From Anaerolineae bacterium (GTDB lineage: Bacteria; Chloroflexota; Anaerolineae; UBA4142; SHND01), in assembly GCA_020851635.1 (NCBI GenBank), contig JADZCJ010000119.1, positions 45,005-109,004 of the forward strand: DNA of 64,000 bases, read 5' to 3'. Below are positions 34,822 through 43,591 of the stretch, piece after piece. The position numbers and the translations under genes were made by a program. The notes beneath the pieces were generated by a model that saw nothing but the letters and a program-made list of their open reading frames with translations, was not told the DNA's origin and did not search any database. Every line of letters starts with the position of its first letter. The first letter of the stretch is position 1.

Positions 34822-34864
34822 CAACGCGTGTGATGTGGACAGGCAAGACAAATTTCAAATTGCT

Positions 34865-35368
34865 CTATCTTCCCCAGGCGACGCCGCGCCGCTGCGCCCA
34901 TTCGGCGCCCAATTCTTCCAACGCACGCGGTTCGAGCATATTCTCCGCCATCTGAAAAAGCATCACTTCTTCTTTGCCAAAATGTTCACGCGCCAGATGG
35001 AGCGTATCCGAGACGAGCCGCTGCGCTTGCGTCACATCATTGGTTTGCGGCAAACGCGCGAGCGCGCCTTCGATTTCATCGTGCGCGCGCATCAGTTCAC
35101 GAATTTCTTGCAGCTGTTCGAGCCAGCCCTCGATTTGCGTATGTTCCATCCGAAAGACGTGCGTCGGACCTTCTTCACCCATGATATTTTCCATCGCGGG
35201 AAAGAGGACCTCGTTCTCGATATGCGCGTGCGACGCCAAGCCCGTCAGCAGCAGCGCGCCTTGCGCCTTGATCACTTCCAGATTCGCCGTTTCCGCCGTC
35301 TGTTCCAACAAATCAAACTGCGCGTACAGGACGCCGTGTTCGCCTACGAGTGCATCTGTGATTTTCAT
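34865..35368 (-). CDS. Hemerythrin-like (HHE) protein
   Basis: Four-helix HHE cation-binding protein of 167 residues. Iron-ligand candidates are the His in LVGEHGVLY, the SHAHIENEVLFPAME motif, FRMEHTQIEG and the C-terminal AREHFGKEEVML. Such proteins bind oxygen or nitric oxide or sense redox. At the end of the benzoyl-CoA reductase operon it may protect the oxygen-sensitive enzyme; that is inference. The ATG at 35368 (MKITDALVGEH) is preferred over an upstream extension through low-complexity DNA. Confidence 0.87.
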   Translation of the reverse strand: MKITDALVGEHGVLYAQFDLLEQTAETANLEVIKAQGALLLTGLASHAHIENEVLFPAMENIMGEEGPTHVFRMEHTQIEGWLEQLQEIRELMRAHDEIEGALARLPQTNDVTQAQRLVSDTLHLAREHFGKEEVMLFQMAENMLEPRALEELGAEWAQRRGVAWGR

Positions 35369-35454
35369 AAACAATGGGGGACAGGGGGGATAGGGAGCAG
35401 GGGACAGCAAACGTATTTCCATCCCCTATCCCCCACCCCCTCCTCCTTCTCCTC

Positions 35455-36219
35455 TCACCCTACCGTCGAATATCCGCCGCTCACGCTAAAAATTTGTCCC
35501 GTCATGTATGCCGACATATCGGACGCGAGAAATAAAATCGCGTTCGCAATGTCGCTCGGCTGCGCGAGACGGCGCAGTGGATACGCTTTTGCTAATTTTT
35601 CTTCGCCGCCCGCGCCTTGAATAAATTCTTGCGCGCCCGGCGTGTGCGTGATACCCGGGGCAATGCCGTTGACAGTGATGTTGTAACGCCCCACTTCTTT
35701 TGCCAAAGATTTGGTGAACGCCGCGACGCCGCCTTTGGCCGCCGCGTACACCGTCAAGTACGGTTCGCCGATGCGTCCCGCGTCAGAGATGAGATTTACG
35801 ATGCGCCCGTATTTTTGTTCGGTCATCGTGTCGAGAACGGCGCGCGAAACATTGAGCGTGCCATACAACGTCACGCGCAAATTTGCGTCGTAATCTTCGG
35901 GCGCCATATCTTTGAATAATTTGGTCGTCCAACGCGCGGCATTGTTGACGAGAATGTCAATGCGTCCGTAGGCGTCGAGCGCGGCTTGCGCCAACGCGCG
36001 GGCGTCGTCGGCATTTGTGACATCGGTGCGCGCGCCGAGCGCGTCGCCGCCCAAAGCGCGAATCTGTTCCGCCGCCGCGTGCGCGCTGGCGGCATCAATA
36101 TCGGCAATGACGGCGCGCGCGCCCGCACGCGCGAGCAACTGCGCAGTCTCGCAGCCGATGCCGCGTCCCGCGCCGGTGACGATGGCAACGCGTCCGGTCA
36201 AATCAATGGCAATGGTCAT
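35455..36219 (-). CDS. Short-chain dehydrogenase/reductase
   Basis: NAD(P)-dependent SDR of about 254 residues. The cofactor motif is VTGAGRGIG, with IADID after beta-2 suggesting NAD preference, and LVNNAA. The catalytic Ser-Tyr-Lys set lies in NLISDAGRIGEPYLTVYAAAKGG. It sits downstream of the benzoyl-CoA reductase genes. A role in oxidising a hydroxyacyl-CoA of the lower pathway is possible, since the typical 6-hydroxycyclohexene-carbonyl-CoA dehydrogenase (a zinc alcohol dehydrogenase) is not in the window. Confidence 0.9.
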   Translation of the reverse strand: MTIAIDLTGRVAIVTGAGRGIGCETAQLLARAGARAVIADIDAASAHAAAEQIRALGGDALGARTDVTNADDARALAQAALDAYGRIDILVNNAARWTTKLFKDMAPEDYDANLRVTLYGTLNVSRAVLDTMTEQKYGRIVNLISDAGRIGEPYLTVYAAAKGGVAAFTKSLAKEVGRYNITVNGIAPGITHTPGAQEFIQGAGGEEKLAKAYPLRRLAQPSDIANAILFLASDMSAYMTGQIFSVSGGYSTVG

Positions 36220-36228
36220 GTACAAGTC

Positions 36229-36303
36229 CGGCAAGCAGTCATCTGCGACTCTTAATCCGTGACTGCTGCCTGTTTCCTACTCTCTGTGACCTGCTTGCTG
36301 CTG
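36229..36303. repeat. Heptad tract between the SDR gene and the 88-residue gene
   Basis: Loose 7-bp units (gcaagca, gtcatct, gcgactc, gtgactg, ctgcctg, tttccta, cctgctt) fill the gap. It is among the more degraded tracts. Confidence 0.45.
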
Positions 36304-36543
36304 CAATGGTCGTGTGTAAATTACGCGAAACAACATCAACGCGAGCGTGCAGTCCGCGCATTCCTCTTGAAATTCTTCCGGTGATTGCGGTTCGAGCCAT
36401 ACTTCAAAGCCGAGCTCTTTGTACATTTGAAGCATCTCGTTCAAACGCGGCGGACCGCCGACGAAACGTCGCGCCCACCCTTCGGCGGTGAGCTCGGTTT
36501 CGCTCTTTGTGCGAGGGACGAGACCAAAAACGAGATTGCTCAC
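36277..36543 (-). CDS. Unknown 88-residue protein in the benzoyl-CoA reductase operon
   Basis: I cannot assign a family. The protein is small and soluble, with GWARRFVGGPPRLNEMLQ near the middle, then LGFEVWLEPQSP and a CADC pair in EECADCTLALMLF. The start is GTG, 13 bp after the stop of the reductase activase gene, so it is co-transcribed. The CxxC pair and position suggest a metal- or redox-related accessory role, such as cluster delivery to the activase. It overlaps the neighbouring heptad tract at its C-terminus. Confidence 0.7.
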   Translation of the reverse strand: MSNLVFGLVPRTKSETELTAEGWARRFVGGPPRLNEMLQMYKELGFEVWLEPQSPEEFQEECADCTLALMLFRVIYTRPLQQQAGHRE

Positions 36544-36556
36544 GGTGAATTGTCTC

Positions 36557-37402
36557 TCAGACTTGTACGACCTCTTCCGAAATTATTTCAAACTCGCGCC
36601 CGCCCTTTTTGCCGTCTAATTTTTGCAAGCGCTTTTGCGCCATCACCGCCGCGCCGACCGCGCCCGTGTATTGCGCCCAATCATCCTGCGGCACGTTCAC
36701 CGATGCTTTCAGTTTATTTTGGACGACGCGGCCCATCATTTCAAAGCGTAGGATGCCGCCGACGAGCGTGAACTCGGGTTCCATCTGCACGCGTTTCATC
36801 AGCTGCACCGAACGGTCAACGAGCGAAACAATCGCGCCGTGCATAATGTCCGCGGGCGTCGAACCCGATGAAACGTGATTGATGACTTCGGATTCGGCAA
36901 ACACCGCGCACACGCTCGAAATTGTCACCGCGTCTTTGGAGGTGGAAATCAGCGGACCGATTTCTTCGATGCGATAGCCCATGTAGCGCGCGGTCTTTTC
37001 CAAAAACGCGCCCGTGCCTGCCGCGCACTTGTCGTTGAGACGGAACGAGCGCACTTTGCCATTTTCAGCCAAACGACTCGCCTTCATCGTTTGTCCGCCG
37101 ACATCCAAAACCGTTTTCGTGTTTGGGAAAAAATAGCACGCGCCGCGCGCTTGCGCGGAAAGGTCGGTCACCTGCACATCACGGAACGGCACCTGGAAGC
37201 GTCCGTAACCGGTGCTGACAACATACGAGACGTCGTCTTGCGAAAGGTTTGCTTGCGTCAACGCGTCTTGGTAGGCGCTCGCCGCGGCTTCGGCGAGCCG
37301 AAAGCCGGTGTTGATAATGCCTTTGCCGAGCAATGTGCCGTCGCCATCCAAGAGGACGGCTTTGGTGTAGGTCGAGCCAACGTCAATGCCTGCGGTAATC
37401 AC
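36557..37402 (-). CDS. bzdQ: Benzoyl-CoA reductase activase subunit (BzdQ/BcrD-like ATPase)
   Basis: ASKHA-fold ATPase of 281 residues that drives electron transfer to the reductase. It has the phosphate-1 loop [14 protein letters not shown], the phosphate-2 segment [11 protein letters not shown], and two Cys for the bridging [4Fe-4S] cluster, in [13 protein letters not shown] and [11 protein letters not shown]. It overlaps the partner subunit by 4 bp. Both ATPase subunits are short (about 270-280 residues), unlike the long BcrA/BadF; I recall that as the Azoarcus Bzd arrangement. P versus Q assignment is tentative. Confidence 0.86.
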   Translation of the reverse strand: MITAGIDVGSTYTKAVLLDGDGTLLGKGIINTGFRLAEAAASAYQDALTQANLSQDDVSYVVSTGYGRFQVPFRDVQVTDLSAQARGACYFFPNTKTVLDVGGQTMKASRLAENGKVRSFRLNDKCAAGTGAFLEKTARYMGYRIEEIGPLISTSKDAVTISSVCAVFAESEVINHVSSGSTPADIMHGAIVSLVDRSVQLMKRVQMEPEFTLVGGILRFEMMGRVVQNKLKASVNVPQDDWAQYTGAVGAAVMAQKRLQKLDGKKGGREFEIISEEVVQV

Positions 37403-38217
37403 GCCGTCACCTCTTTTGCGCGTACGGGTTCGCGGCTGCTCTTGATGCGATCCATCGCAAAGAGCGCGGCGCCCAATGCGCCCATGTAATGCGATTCTTC
37501 ACTCACATTCAGCGTTGTGCCAAGCGCCTCATTCAGCACCGTGACCATGCCTTGATTGCGCGTCACGCCGCCCGTGAAGGTGATTTGGTCCTGGATGCCC
37601 ACGCGTTTGAGCAGCCCGATCGAGCGCGTGCCAATCGAACGATGTACGCCCAACAAAATCTCTTCGATTTTTTTGCCTTTGCCGAGCCACGACAAGACCT
37701 CGGATTCCGCAAAGACAGTGCAGGTCGTGCTAATCGGCACCGCTTTTTCCGCGCGCAGCGCGACGACGCCGAGCTCCGCCAACGGAATTTCGAGCGCCGC
37801 CGCCGCCGATTGCAAAAAGCGTCCGGTGCCCGCCGCGCATTTGTCGTTCATGCAAAAGTCCACCACTTCGCCGTTTGGCTGTACGCGAATGGCTTTGGTG
37901 TCCTGTCCACCCATGTCCAACACCGTGCGCGTATCGGGAAACATGTGGACGGCGCCGCGTGCGTGACAACTGATTTCGGTGATCTGCGTATCGCCGAACG
38001 TGACTTTGTAGCGCCCGTATCCGGTGCCGACAACGTAACCGACTTGTTCTTCGTCAATGCCGCCCTGCGCGAGCGCGGCGAGGAATGATTTTTCGGCGGC
38101 GGTCACAACATTTGCGCCCGTATCAATGATCGTGCGCCCTACAATTTCGCCATGCTCGTTTATCACAACTGCTTTGGTTTGTGTCGAGCCAACATCTACT
38201 CCGGCTGCGTATGCCAT
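37399..38217 (-). CDS. bzdP: Benzoyl-CoA reductase activase subunit (BzdP-like ATPase)
   Basis: Second ASKHA ATPase, 272 residues. Motifs [41 protein letters not shown] and [11 protein letters not shown] give the nucleotide site and the two cluster Cys. With its partner it forms the heterodimer that hydrolyses ATP for ring reduction. The sequence also fits 2-hydroxyacyl-CoA dehydratase activators, which are homodimers; two different adjacent genes plus the aromatic context favour benzoyl-CoA reductase. Confidence 0.86.
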   Translation of the reverse strand: MAYAAGVDVGSTQTKAVVINEHGEIVGRTIIDTGANVVTAAEKSFLAALAQGGIDEEQVGYVVGTGYGRYKVTFGDTQITEISCHARGAVHMFPDTRTVLDMGGQDTKAIRVQPNGEVVDFCMNDKCAAGTGRFLQSAAAALEIPLAELGVVALRAEKAVPISTTCTVFAESEVLSWLGKGKKIEEILLGVHRSIGTRSIGLLKRVGIQDQITFTGGVTRNQGMVTVLNEALGTTLNVSEESHYMGALGAALFAMDRIKSSREPVRAKEVTA

Positions 38218-38225
38218 ATATCCTC

Positions 38226-38274
38226 CGTATTTCGTGTTGCGTGTTGCGTATTACGTGTTGCGTGTTTCCACTTA
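38226..38274. repeat. Heptad tract between bzdO-like and bzdP-like genes
   Basis: Very regular: cgtattt, cgtgttg, cgtgttg, cgtatta, cgtgttg, cgtgttt. It occupies nearly the whole 54-bp gap and probably lies in the ribosome-binding region of the downstream gene. Confidence 0.8.
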
Positions 38275-39564
38275 CGCCGCCGTTCTCAATTTCCGCGTTG
38301 CGAGTCCTTCAAAAAACGCGTCAATGCGGTTTTTCATTTGCGCTTCCGAGACGACGCGTTTGTCCATCATATCCGATTCGATAAAGAGCGTCATGACATC
38401 GCTCTGCTCCATCACGGCGCGGCGATTGTCGGCAAGTCCCGTCGAAACGGTGCGGCAGCTTTTGATGGGATGATAGACGATGCCATCTACATTGAACGGC
38501 TGGAGCATGTTCACCAGCGCGCGGTCCTGGAAAAACATCGAATCCATCGCGTTGCGAACGCTCAACAGCGTGCCTTCCGCCAAACTTTCGAGCGGATTGT
38601 TCAAATCGTACTGGTAGCCGAGTTCGAGCCCGCCCGCCGCGAACCACAGGTAGGTCGAGCCGATAAAGACGCCGCCCCAGTCCGCGAACAATTCATAGAA
38701 ACGGCGAAAGATGGGATAACACGGCACGCCAACAAAGATGAGGCGATATTTTTCTTCGGGCATGGTGCCGATGCCGTGCGCGACTTTATATTCCATCTCT
38801 TGTACGAGGTCTTGGAAATACTGGCTGCCTTGGGCGCTGCCGCGCAAGCCGTTTGCCACGCCGAGATAAATCGTCCCTTCGCTCAACGCGTTAAAGGTCG
38901 CGGGCGTATTTTGATTCAATTCAATCACGCGCTTGTACGCCGCCGCCATGTCGTTCGTGTATTTCATCTGTGCGCGCAGTTTGTCAATGTCGAATTTTTG
39001 CCCGCTCAATTCTTCGCACAGCGTGATGAGTTCCTGGAGTTGAAATTGCACGTATTGTTTGTCGCGCGCAAAGTCGCCGGACGTTTCGCTCGTGCCGTAT
39101 CCCGCGCTGCGCCCGCCGGGAATATCCACCGTGAACGTTGGAATGTGGTACATGCGTTCCCAAATTTCCGCCCACTTTAGATAGGTGTTGCACGCGTTCG
39201 TCAACACGGCGAGATTCGGTTTAGGAATGCGCCCCATCGGATGTTCGCCGCCGCGCAGCTGCATGCCCACATCGGCTTTGACATAGCCGCAAATGTCGGG
39301 CGAATAGCCGTAATCTTCGGCGGTGTTGAGGTATTCATGCGCGACGCGGCGCACTGCCGTTTGCAGCGAATTGATTTCGGGGAACGAAATTTGAAAATCG
39401 AACGCGCGCAGAATTTCCGAAATACTGCCCATGACAAACACATACGCCGTCTTGTCGCCGCGTTCGGGCGCCAGACTCAATGATTCGAACCATTCGCGGA
39501 ACAAGCGTCCGCCGTCTTTGGCGCCGCGCCCAACAATTTCGTGACCGTTAGTTTCATTGCTCAT
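38272..39564 (-). CDS. bzdO: Benzoyl-CoA reductase catalytic subunit (BzdO/BcrB-like)
   Basis: Member of the HgdB/BcrB/FldB family, 430 residues, one of the two proteins holding the active-site [4Fe-4S] clusters. Cys residues are seen in SPDICGYVK, LTNACNTYLK, FVGVPCYPIF and HPIKSCRTVS. The reductase converts benzoyl-CoA to cyclohexa-1,5-diene-1-carbonyl-CoA with ferredoxin and ATP. It is separated from both neighbours by 54-65 bp gaps filled with heptads. No ferredoxin gene is beside it. Confidence 0.87.
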   Translation of the reverse strand: MSNETNGHEIVGRGAKDGGRLFREWFESLSLAPERGDKTAYVFVMGSISEILRAFDFQISFPEINSLQTAVRRVAHEYLNTAEDYGYSPDICGYVKADVGMQLRGGEHPMGRIPKPNLAVLTNACNTYLKWAEIWERMYHIPTFTVDIPGGRSAGYGTSETSGDFARDKQYVQFQLQELITLCEELSGQKFDIDKLRAQMKYTNDMAAAYKRVIELNQNTPATFNALSEGTIYLGVANGLRGSAQGSQYFQDLVQEMEYKVAHGIGTMPEEKYRLIFVGVPCYPIFRRFYELFADWGGVFIGSTYLWFAAGGLELGYQYDLNNPLESLAEGTLLSVRNAMDSMFFQDRALVNMLQPFNVDGIVYHPIKSCRTVSTGLADNRRAVMEQSDVMTLFIESDMMDKRVVSEAQMKNRIDAFFEGLATRKLRTAA

Positions 39565-39629
39565 GTCTCGTTATCCTTGTGCTGACCACAGACAATTGAC
39601 CGTTCTCTTTTGTCCGTCGTCCGTCGTCA

Positions 39630-40790
39630 TTATTCAAACAACACATTCTCTACAAACGTCTCGAGCTGCATCTGCATGTGGTCAAAGCTCGTCATTTTTT
39701 CTTCAAACTCGCTGATGAAATACGGAATGTTCAATTCGTCGAGTTCTTTGGAATAGGCGACCTGTTCGTCAAGTCCAGGTTCGCACATTTTCGCGGCGGT
39801 GATGATAGCGGCTTCCGCGTTGGCGTTGCGGAGACGCTGCACGAGCATCTTTTCTTTCGGCTTGCGAAGGTCGTGCTGCACCGGACTGTATGATGACGCA
39901 TTCAGATACGCATCCGCGAGATTGAACAACGGGTCGCCTTCCGTTTCCACGTCTTGCAGAATCCAGCGCAAACCGATGAGCAAATCATCATCCACGACGT
40001 AACACGATTGCGCGATGACGCGGAGCAGGTCGAGCGGCGGCTGTTCGCAAAAACCACCGTCAAAAACGACGCGAATCTTGTCCTGCTTTTTCGCGGTGCG
40101 CGCTTTGATTTGTGGGATCACCGCCGCGAGCAATTCGTTGTGTTCTTCGCGTTGAATCATGCCGCCGACCGAAACCAGCACGTATGCTTCGTCCACGCTC
40201 AAGAGCCACGGCGTCGTGCGTTTGATGTCGTACAATTCGCGCAAGAGGCGGCGGTTCTCGTTATAGACCTTGATGGAATTTCGCAAAGCCGCATCGGTGA
40301 CGGTGACGCCCGTGATGGCTTGAATGTCCTGCATGACGCGCGTGTATTCGCCGCACAGATAACGCGCGGAATATGCCGAGTTGGCGTTTTGCGGCAAGTA
40401 CAAGATTTGCGCGGGATACGGCAGATTGCGTCCCCACACGGCGGCGAGATTGCGCGCCGCGTCGCAAATCGGATGCGAAACGAACATATCGAGTTCGAGC
40501 CGGTTCGTCAGCGCGAGTTCGAGCGAACTCTTGAGGATCGAGCAGAGATACGAACCGAAACGCGAATCGGCTTGGCGTCCCTCGACGGGCGCGCCGCGCA
40601 CTTTGACCGGCAGCATGCCTGCCGCGTGCGCGATTTCTTCGGGAAAGTACACTTGAAAATGACCCAGCACTTGGCCGCCCGCTGCGCGCCAGCGTTTGAC
40701 CGTCGGAAATTCGGGGTCTTGACTTAGTTCGCGCACGTAATAGAGGATTTCGTTGAGCGGTTTGTCTTGCCATGTATCGAGAAGGTTCAT
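39630..40790 (-). CDS. bzdN: Benzoyl-CoA reductase catalytic subunit (BzdN/BcrC-like)
   Basis: Second HgdB-family subunit, 386 residues from the ATG at 40790 ([16 protein letters not shown]), which has GGAG upstream. Landmarks are [45 protein letters not shown] and the late [11 protein letters not shown]. It pairs with the preceding BzdO-like subunit. The order N-O-P-Q on one strand is that of the Azoarcus bzd operon. Confidence 0.88.
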   Translation of the reverse strand: MNLLDTWQDKPLNEILYYVRELSQDPEFPTVKRWRAAGGQVLGHFQVYFPEEIAHAAGMLPVKVRGAPVEGRQADSRFGSYLCSILKSSLELALTNRLELDMFVSHPICDAARNLAAVWGRNLPYPAQILYLPQNANSAYSARYLCGEYTRVMQDIQAITGVTVTDAALRNSIKVYNENRRLLRELYDIKRTTPWLLSVDEAYVLVSVGGMIQREEHNELLAAVIPQIKARTAKKQDKIRVVFDGGFCEQPPLDLLRVIAQSCYVVDDDLLIGLRWILQDVETEGDPLFNLADAYLNASSYSPVQHDLRKPKEKMLVQRLRNANAEAAIITAAKMCEPGLDEQVAYSKELDELNIPYFISEFEEKMTSFDHMQMQLETFVENVLFE

Positions 40791-40807
40791 GTGAGACTCC
40801 ATTCCCG

Positions 40808-40863
40808 GTGACGTGTGAGACGTGAAACGCCACCTGCTACCTGCTGCCTACTACCCGTTACCG
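40808..40863. repeat. Heptad tract between the crotonase gene and bzdN-like gene
   Basis: Units gtgacgt, gtgagac, gtgaaac, then gctacct, gctgcct, actaccc lie in the gap and slightly into the 3' end of the crotonase gene. Confidence 0.65.
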
Positions 40864-41616
40864 ATCACTCCACACCGGCGCGCGTTTTTCCATAAATGCC
40901 GCAAGCCCTTCTTGCGCGTCGGCGGTTTGCATCAATTCGTTCAAATACAATTCTTCGATCTCGCGCAGTGCGTTTTCGTTTTCGTCGCGCAGTGGCAGCA
41001 GCGCGGCGCGTTTCGTCATTCGCAACACCGCGCCGCTCAACTTGGTCAGGCGCGCGGCGAACGCGCGCAGCGCGTTTTCAAAATCATCGGGCGCGGCGAC
41101 GACGTTGACCAAGCCCAAATGCTCCGCCGCGTGGGCGTCGATCGCGTCGCCCGTCAAGAGCAGCTCGAACGCTTTTTTGCGCGGCAGCAAACGCGAGAGC
41201 ATCAGCGCGGCAATGGGCGGGAACACGCCGACCTGGATTTCGGGCTGCGCGAATTTTGCCTTGTCGCTTGCGACAATAAAATCACACGCAAACGCGAGTT
41301 CCATGCCGCCGCCGAGCGCGCTGCCCTGCGTCGCCGCGATGGTGGGTTGTTCCAATGACCAGAGGGCGCGGATCAAGCCGTGAAAAACAGAAATCATTTC
41401 GCCCACGCGCTCCCGGGTATGGTCGGCAATGTCAACGCCTGCCGAAAAGAATTTCCCTTGCGCGGCAAGAATGATGACGCGGTTCGTCTTGTCCGCGCCC
41501 GCGTCGCACAGTGCGGCGTTGAGTTCGCGCATCGTCGCAATATCCAGCACATTCAACGGCGGACGATTCAGCGTCACGCGCGCAATGCCGTTGTCTTTTT
41601 CGACGAGAATGTTCAT
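40858..41616 (-). CDS. Crotonase-family enzyme, candidate cyclohexa-1,5-dienecarbonyl-CoA hydratase
   Basis: Enoyl-CoA hydratase family, 252 residues. The oxyanion-hole segments are FFSAGVDIADHT and TQGSALGGGMELAFACD; FPPIAALMLSRLLPRKKA follows. The next step after benzoyl-CoA reductase is hydration of the dienoyl-CoA, and this enzyme immediately precedes the reductase subunits in transcription order, so Dch/BzdW-like activity is the first hypothesis. The ATG at 41616 (MNILVEKDN) is chosen; the frame extends upstream through a repeat. General beta-oxidation is the alternative. Confidence 0.82.
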   Translation of the reverse strand: MNILVEKDNGIARVTLNRPPLNVLDIATMRELNAALCDAGADKTNRVIILAAQGKFFSAGVDIADHTRERVGEMISVFHGLIRALWSLEQPTIAATQGSALGGGMELAFACDFIVASDKAKFAQPEIQVGVFPPIAALMLSRLLPRKKAFELLLTGDAIDAHAAEHLGLVNVVAAPDDFENALRAFAARLTKLSGAVLRMTKRAALLPLRDENENALREIEELYLNELMQTADAQEGLAAFMEKRAPVWSDR

Positions 41617-41672
41617 GATTGGTATCGGGCAGCAGGGGGACTGACCGCAGGAAAACTGCTGCTTGCTGCCTG

Positions 41673-42629
41673 TTACGTCAACTTGCTCCCGCACTTGCCA
41701 CAAAATTCAAATTCGCCCGGCAGTCCTTTTGTGCCGCACGACGGGCAGGTCTGCGAATAAGGACCAAACAAAAATTCGGGCGCGCCGTTAATCGCTTGCG
41801 CGCGCAGTTCGCGGTAACGCGGCGGACGTTTTTCGACGAACGCGGTCATGCCTTCGTATGGCTCGGTGGTCGCAAAATGCAGCGAGAGCCAATCTTGCGC
41901 GTGCCGAATCGTTTGCGCCCACGCCATCTCTTTCCAATAATTGACCTGAGTTTTGGTGTAACGCAAACATTCCGGGAATTTGTCAATCAATTTTTGCGCG
42001 AGTTCGTTCACCGCGTCGTCTAACTGCGCGAGCGGCACCACACGATTCACCAAACCCCAATCGAGCGCGGTCTTGGCGTCAATCGGCTCGCACGTCAGCA
42101 GCATTTCGCGCGCGCGCCGATCGCCGACGATGATGGGGAGCCACTGGGTTGCGCCGCCCGCTGCCACAGAACCGACGCGCGTGCCGACCTGGCGAATGGT
42201 GGCGTGATCCGCCATGACCGCGAGGTCGCACGACATGTTGAATTCATTGCCGCCGCCGGCGACCATGCCGTTGATGCGCGCAATGACGGGCTTGCCGAGA
42301 TTGCGCAACAAATCGTGACATTCGATAAATTCGCCCATCCATTTCCAATAATCGCGCGGACGCTGCGTGAACACTTCGGCGTACTCTTTGACATCGCCGC
42401 CGGTGCAGAATGCTTTGTCGCCCGCGCCCGTCAAAACAATCACCGCGACCGAATCATCCCACATCGCATCTTTGAAGGCGGTGGTGAGTTCGCGCACCGC
42501 ATTGGTGTTGTAGGCGTTGTAGGCATAGGGACGATTGATGGTCACGCGCGCAATCCAATCGCCTTTTTCGTATAAAATATCTTGAAAGGAATAATCACTT
42601 GCGGGAAGAGTGGTGAATTTGTTTGGCAT
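41673..42629 (-). CDS. Crotonase-family ring-cleavage hydrolase candidate with C-terminal zinc ribbon
   Basis: 318 residues. The first 260 are a crotonase fold, with AFCTGGDVKEYAEVF and GMVAGGGNEFNMSCD as oxyanion-hole regions and a MenB/BadI-like GDRRAREMLLTCEP. The last 25 residues form a Cys4 zinc ribbon: CPSCGTKGLPG then FCGKCGSKL. That extra domain is unusual for the family. In the benzoyl-CoA pathway a crotonase (Oah) opens the ring of 6-oxocyclohexene-carbonyl-CoA; Oah is longer and I see only partial similarity in FCTGG-VKEYAE. It is the first enzyme gene after the PaaX-like regulator, so it probably serves the pathway. Confidence 0.8.
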   Translation of the reverse strand: MPNKFTTLPASDYSFQDILYEKGDWIARVTINRPYAYNAYNTNAVRELTTAFKDAMWDDSVAVIVLTGAGDKAFCTGGDVKEYAEVFTQRPRDYWKWMGEFIECHDLLRNLGKPVIARINGMVAGGGNEFNMSCDLAVMADHATIRQVGTRVGSVAAGGATQWLPIIVGDRRAREMLLTCEPIDAKTALDWGLVNRVVPLAQLDDAVNELAQKLIDKFPECLRYTKTQVNYWKEMAWAQTIRHAQDWLSLHFATTEPYEGMTAFVEKRPPRYRELRAQAINGAPEFLFGPYSQTCPSCGTKGLPGEFEFCGKCGSKLT

Positions 42630-42704
42630 GAGTATGCTCGTAGTAACATGCGAAATGCGATGTATTCCGATCGCCTTGATCGCCTCATTCGTTATGGTGA
42701 CAAA

Positions 42705-43574
42705 TCAATTCGCTGCGACGGATTGAAAATATTGGTTGGCGCTTGCGGAAAGGAGGGCGTGAAATTCGCGAAAGAGCGCGGTGGCTTCCCAACCGCGCCA
42801 CTCGCGCGGCAAAAGTTCGAGCGGCAAGTAAGGGTCGCGATACGGAAATTTTCGGTACTGATGAATCAGCAGCACGCGCCGCGCAAAACATTCGCTGGCG
42901 TCCACCGCCGCATTCATGGCGAATTGGGCGCGATAAAAATTGGCGGCGGGCGCATGGCGCGCGATAAAAGCGCAATAGTCGTGATTCAAAGCATCCAAAT
43001 CCCAACAGCGCGCGACAAATCCATCCGACGACATGAAACCCTCGGCTTGGGCGCTAAAGGTTTCGACAAAATTTTGAATGTCGAGCCGCGCGGCGAGCGC
43101 TTGAATCGCGCGCTGTTGATTGCGCGGCGATGCCCAAACGGTGTTGGTCAACATGCCATAACCGAGCCAGCTCAATTCGCGGCGAAATTGGTCGCGCGCG
43201 CGGCGATGTTCTTCGGGAATAAAATAGGTGACGAGATGCCAGCAGTGATTCCATTGTTCCGCTGCGGGCGGCGCATCAAAGATGCGGTCGCGTCCTTCCC
43301 GAATCAACTGCTGCGCCTGTGCGGTAAAGATGTAGGACGAGGAATTGCGGATGCGTTCTGCGGCGAGCCAGCCGCGCTGCGTCATGCGCGAGACCGTTGT
43401 GCGGACAGCTTGTTCCGAAATGCCAAAGAGAGCGAGCAATTTGATGAGACTGCGAATCGAAATGCGGTCATCGCACTCGTAAATGTAATCGCCGTACAAG
43501 GTAAAAAGGAGCGATTGGGGTCGAATCCCGTCCGCCTCTTGTTTCACCGAGCGCAGTGTTACAGTTTCCAGCAT
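42705..43574 (-). CDS. PaaX-like transcriptional regulator
   Basis: Repressor family that binds aryl-CoA thioesters, for example phenylacetyl-CoA in E. coli. The 289-residue protein opens with a typical RPQSLLFTLYGDY, followed by a winged-helix region with ISEQAVRTTVSRMTQRGWL, then the central PaaX domain with YFIPEEHRRARDQFRRELSWLGYG and TVWASPRN. It heads the benzoyl-CoA reductase operon, so autoregulation and control by benzoyl-CoA or phenylacetyl-CoA is a reasonable inference. A GTG one codon upstream of the ATG is an alternative start. Confidence 0.92.
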   Translation of the reverse strand: MLETVTLRSVKQEADGIRPQSLLFTLYGDYIYECDDRISIRSLIKLLALFGISEQAVRTTVSRMTQRGWLAAERIRNSSSYIFTAQAQQLIREGRDRIFDAPPAAEQWNHCWHLVTYFIPEEHRRARDQFRRELSWLGYGMLTNTVWASPRNQQRAIQALAARLDIQNFVETFSAQAEGFMSSDGFVARCWDLDALNHDYCAFIARHAPAANFYRAQFAMNAAVDASECFARRVLLIHQYRKFPYRDPYLPLELLPREWRGWEATALFREFHALLSASANQYFQSVAAN

Positions 43575-43591
43575 CACGTTTCGATTCCGAT

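Noticed and set aside
43510..43535. T-arm-like sequence resembling a tRNA (ggtcgaatcc)
   Set aside because: It lies inside the PaaX-like reading frame and no matching acceptor, D or anticodon arms are found.
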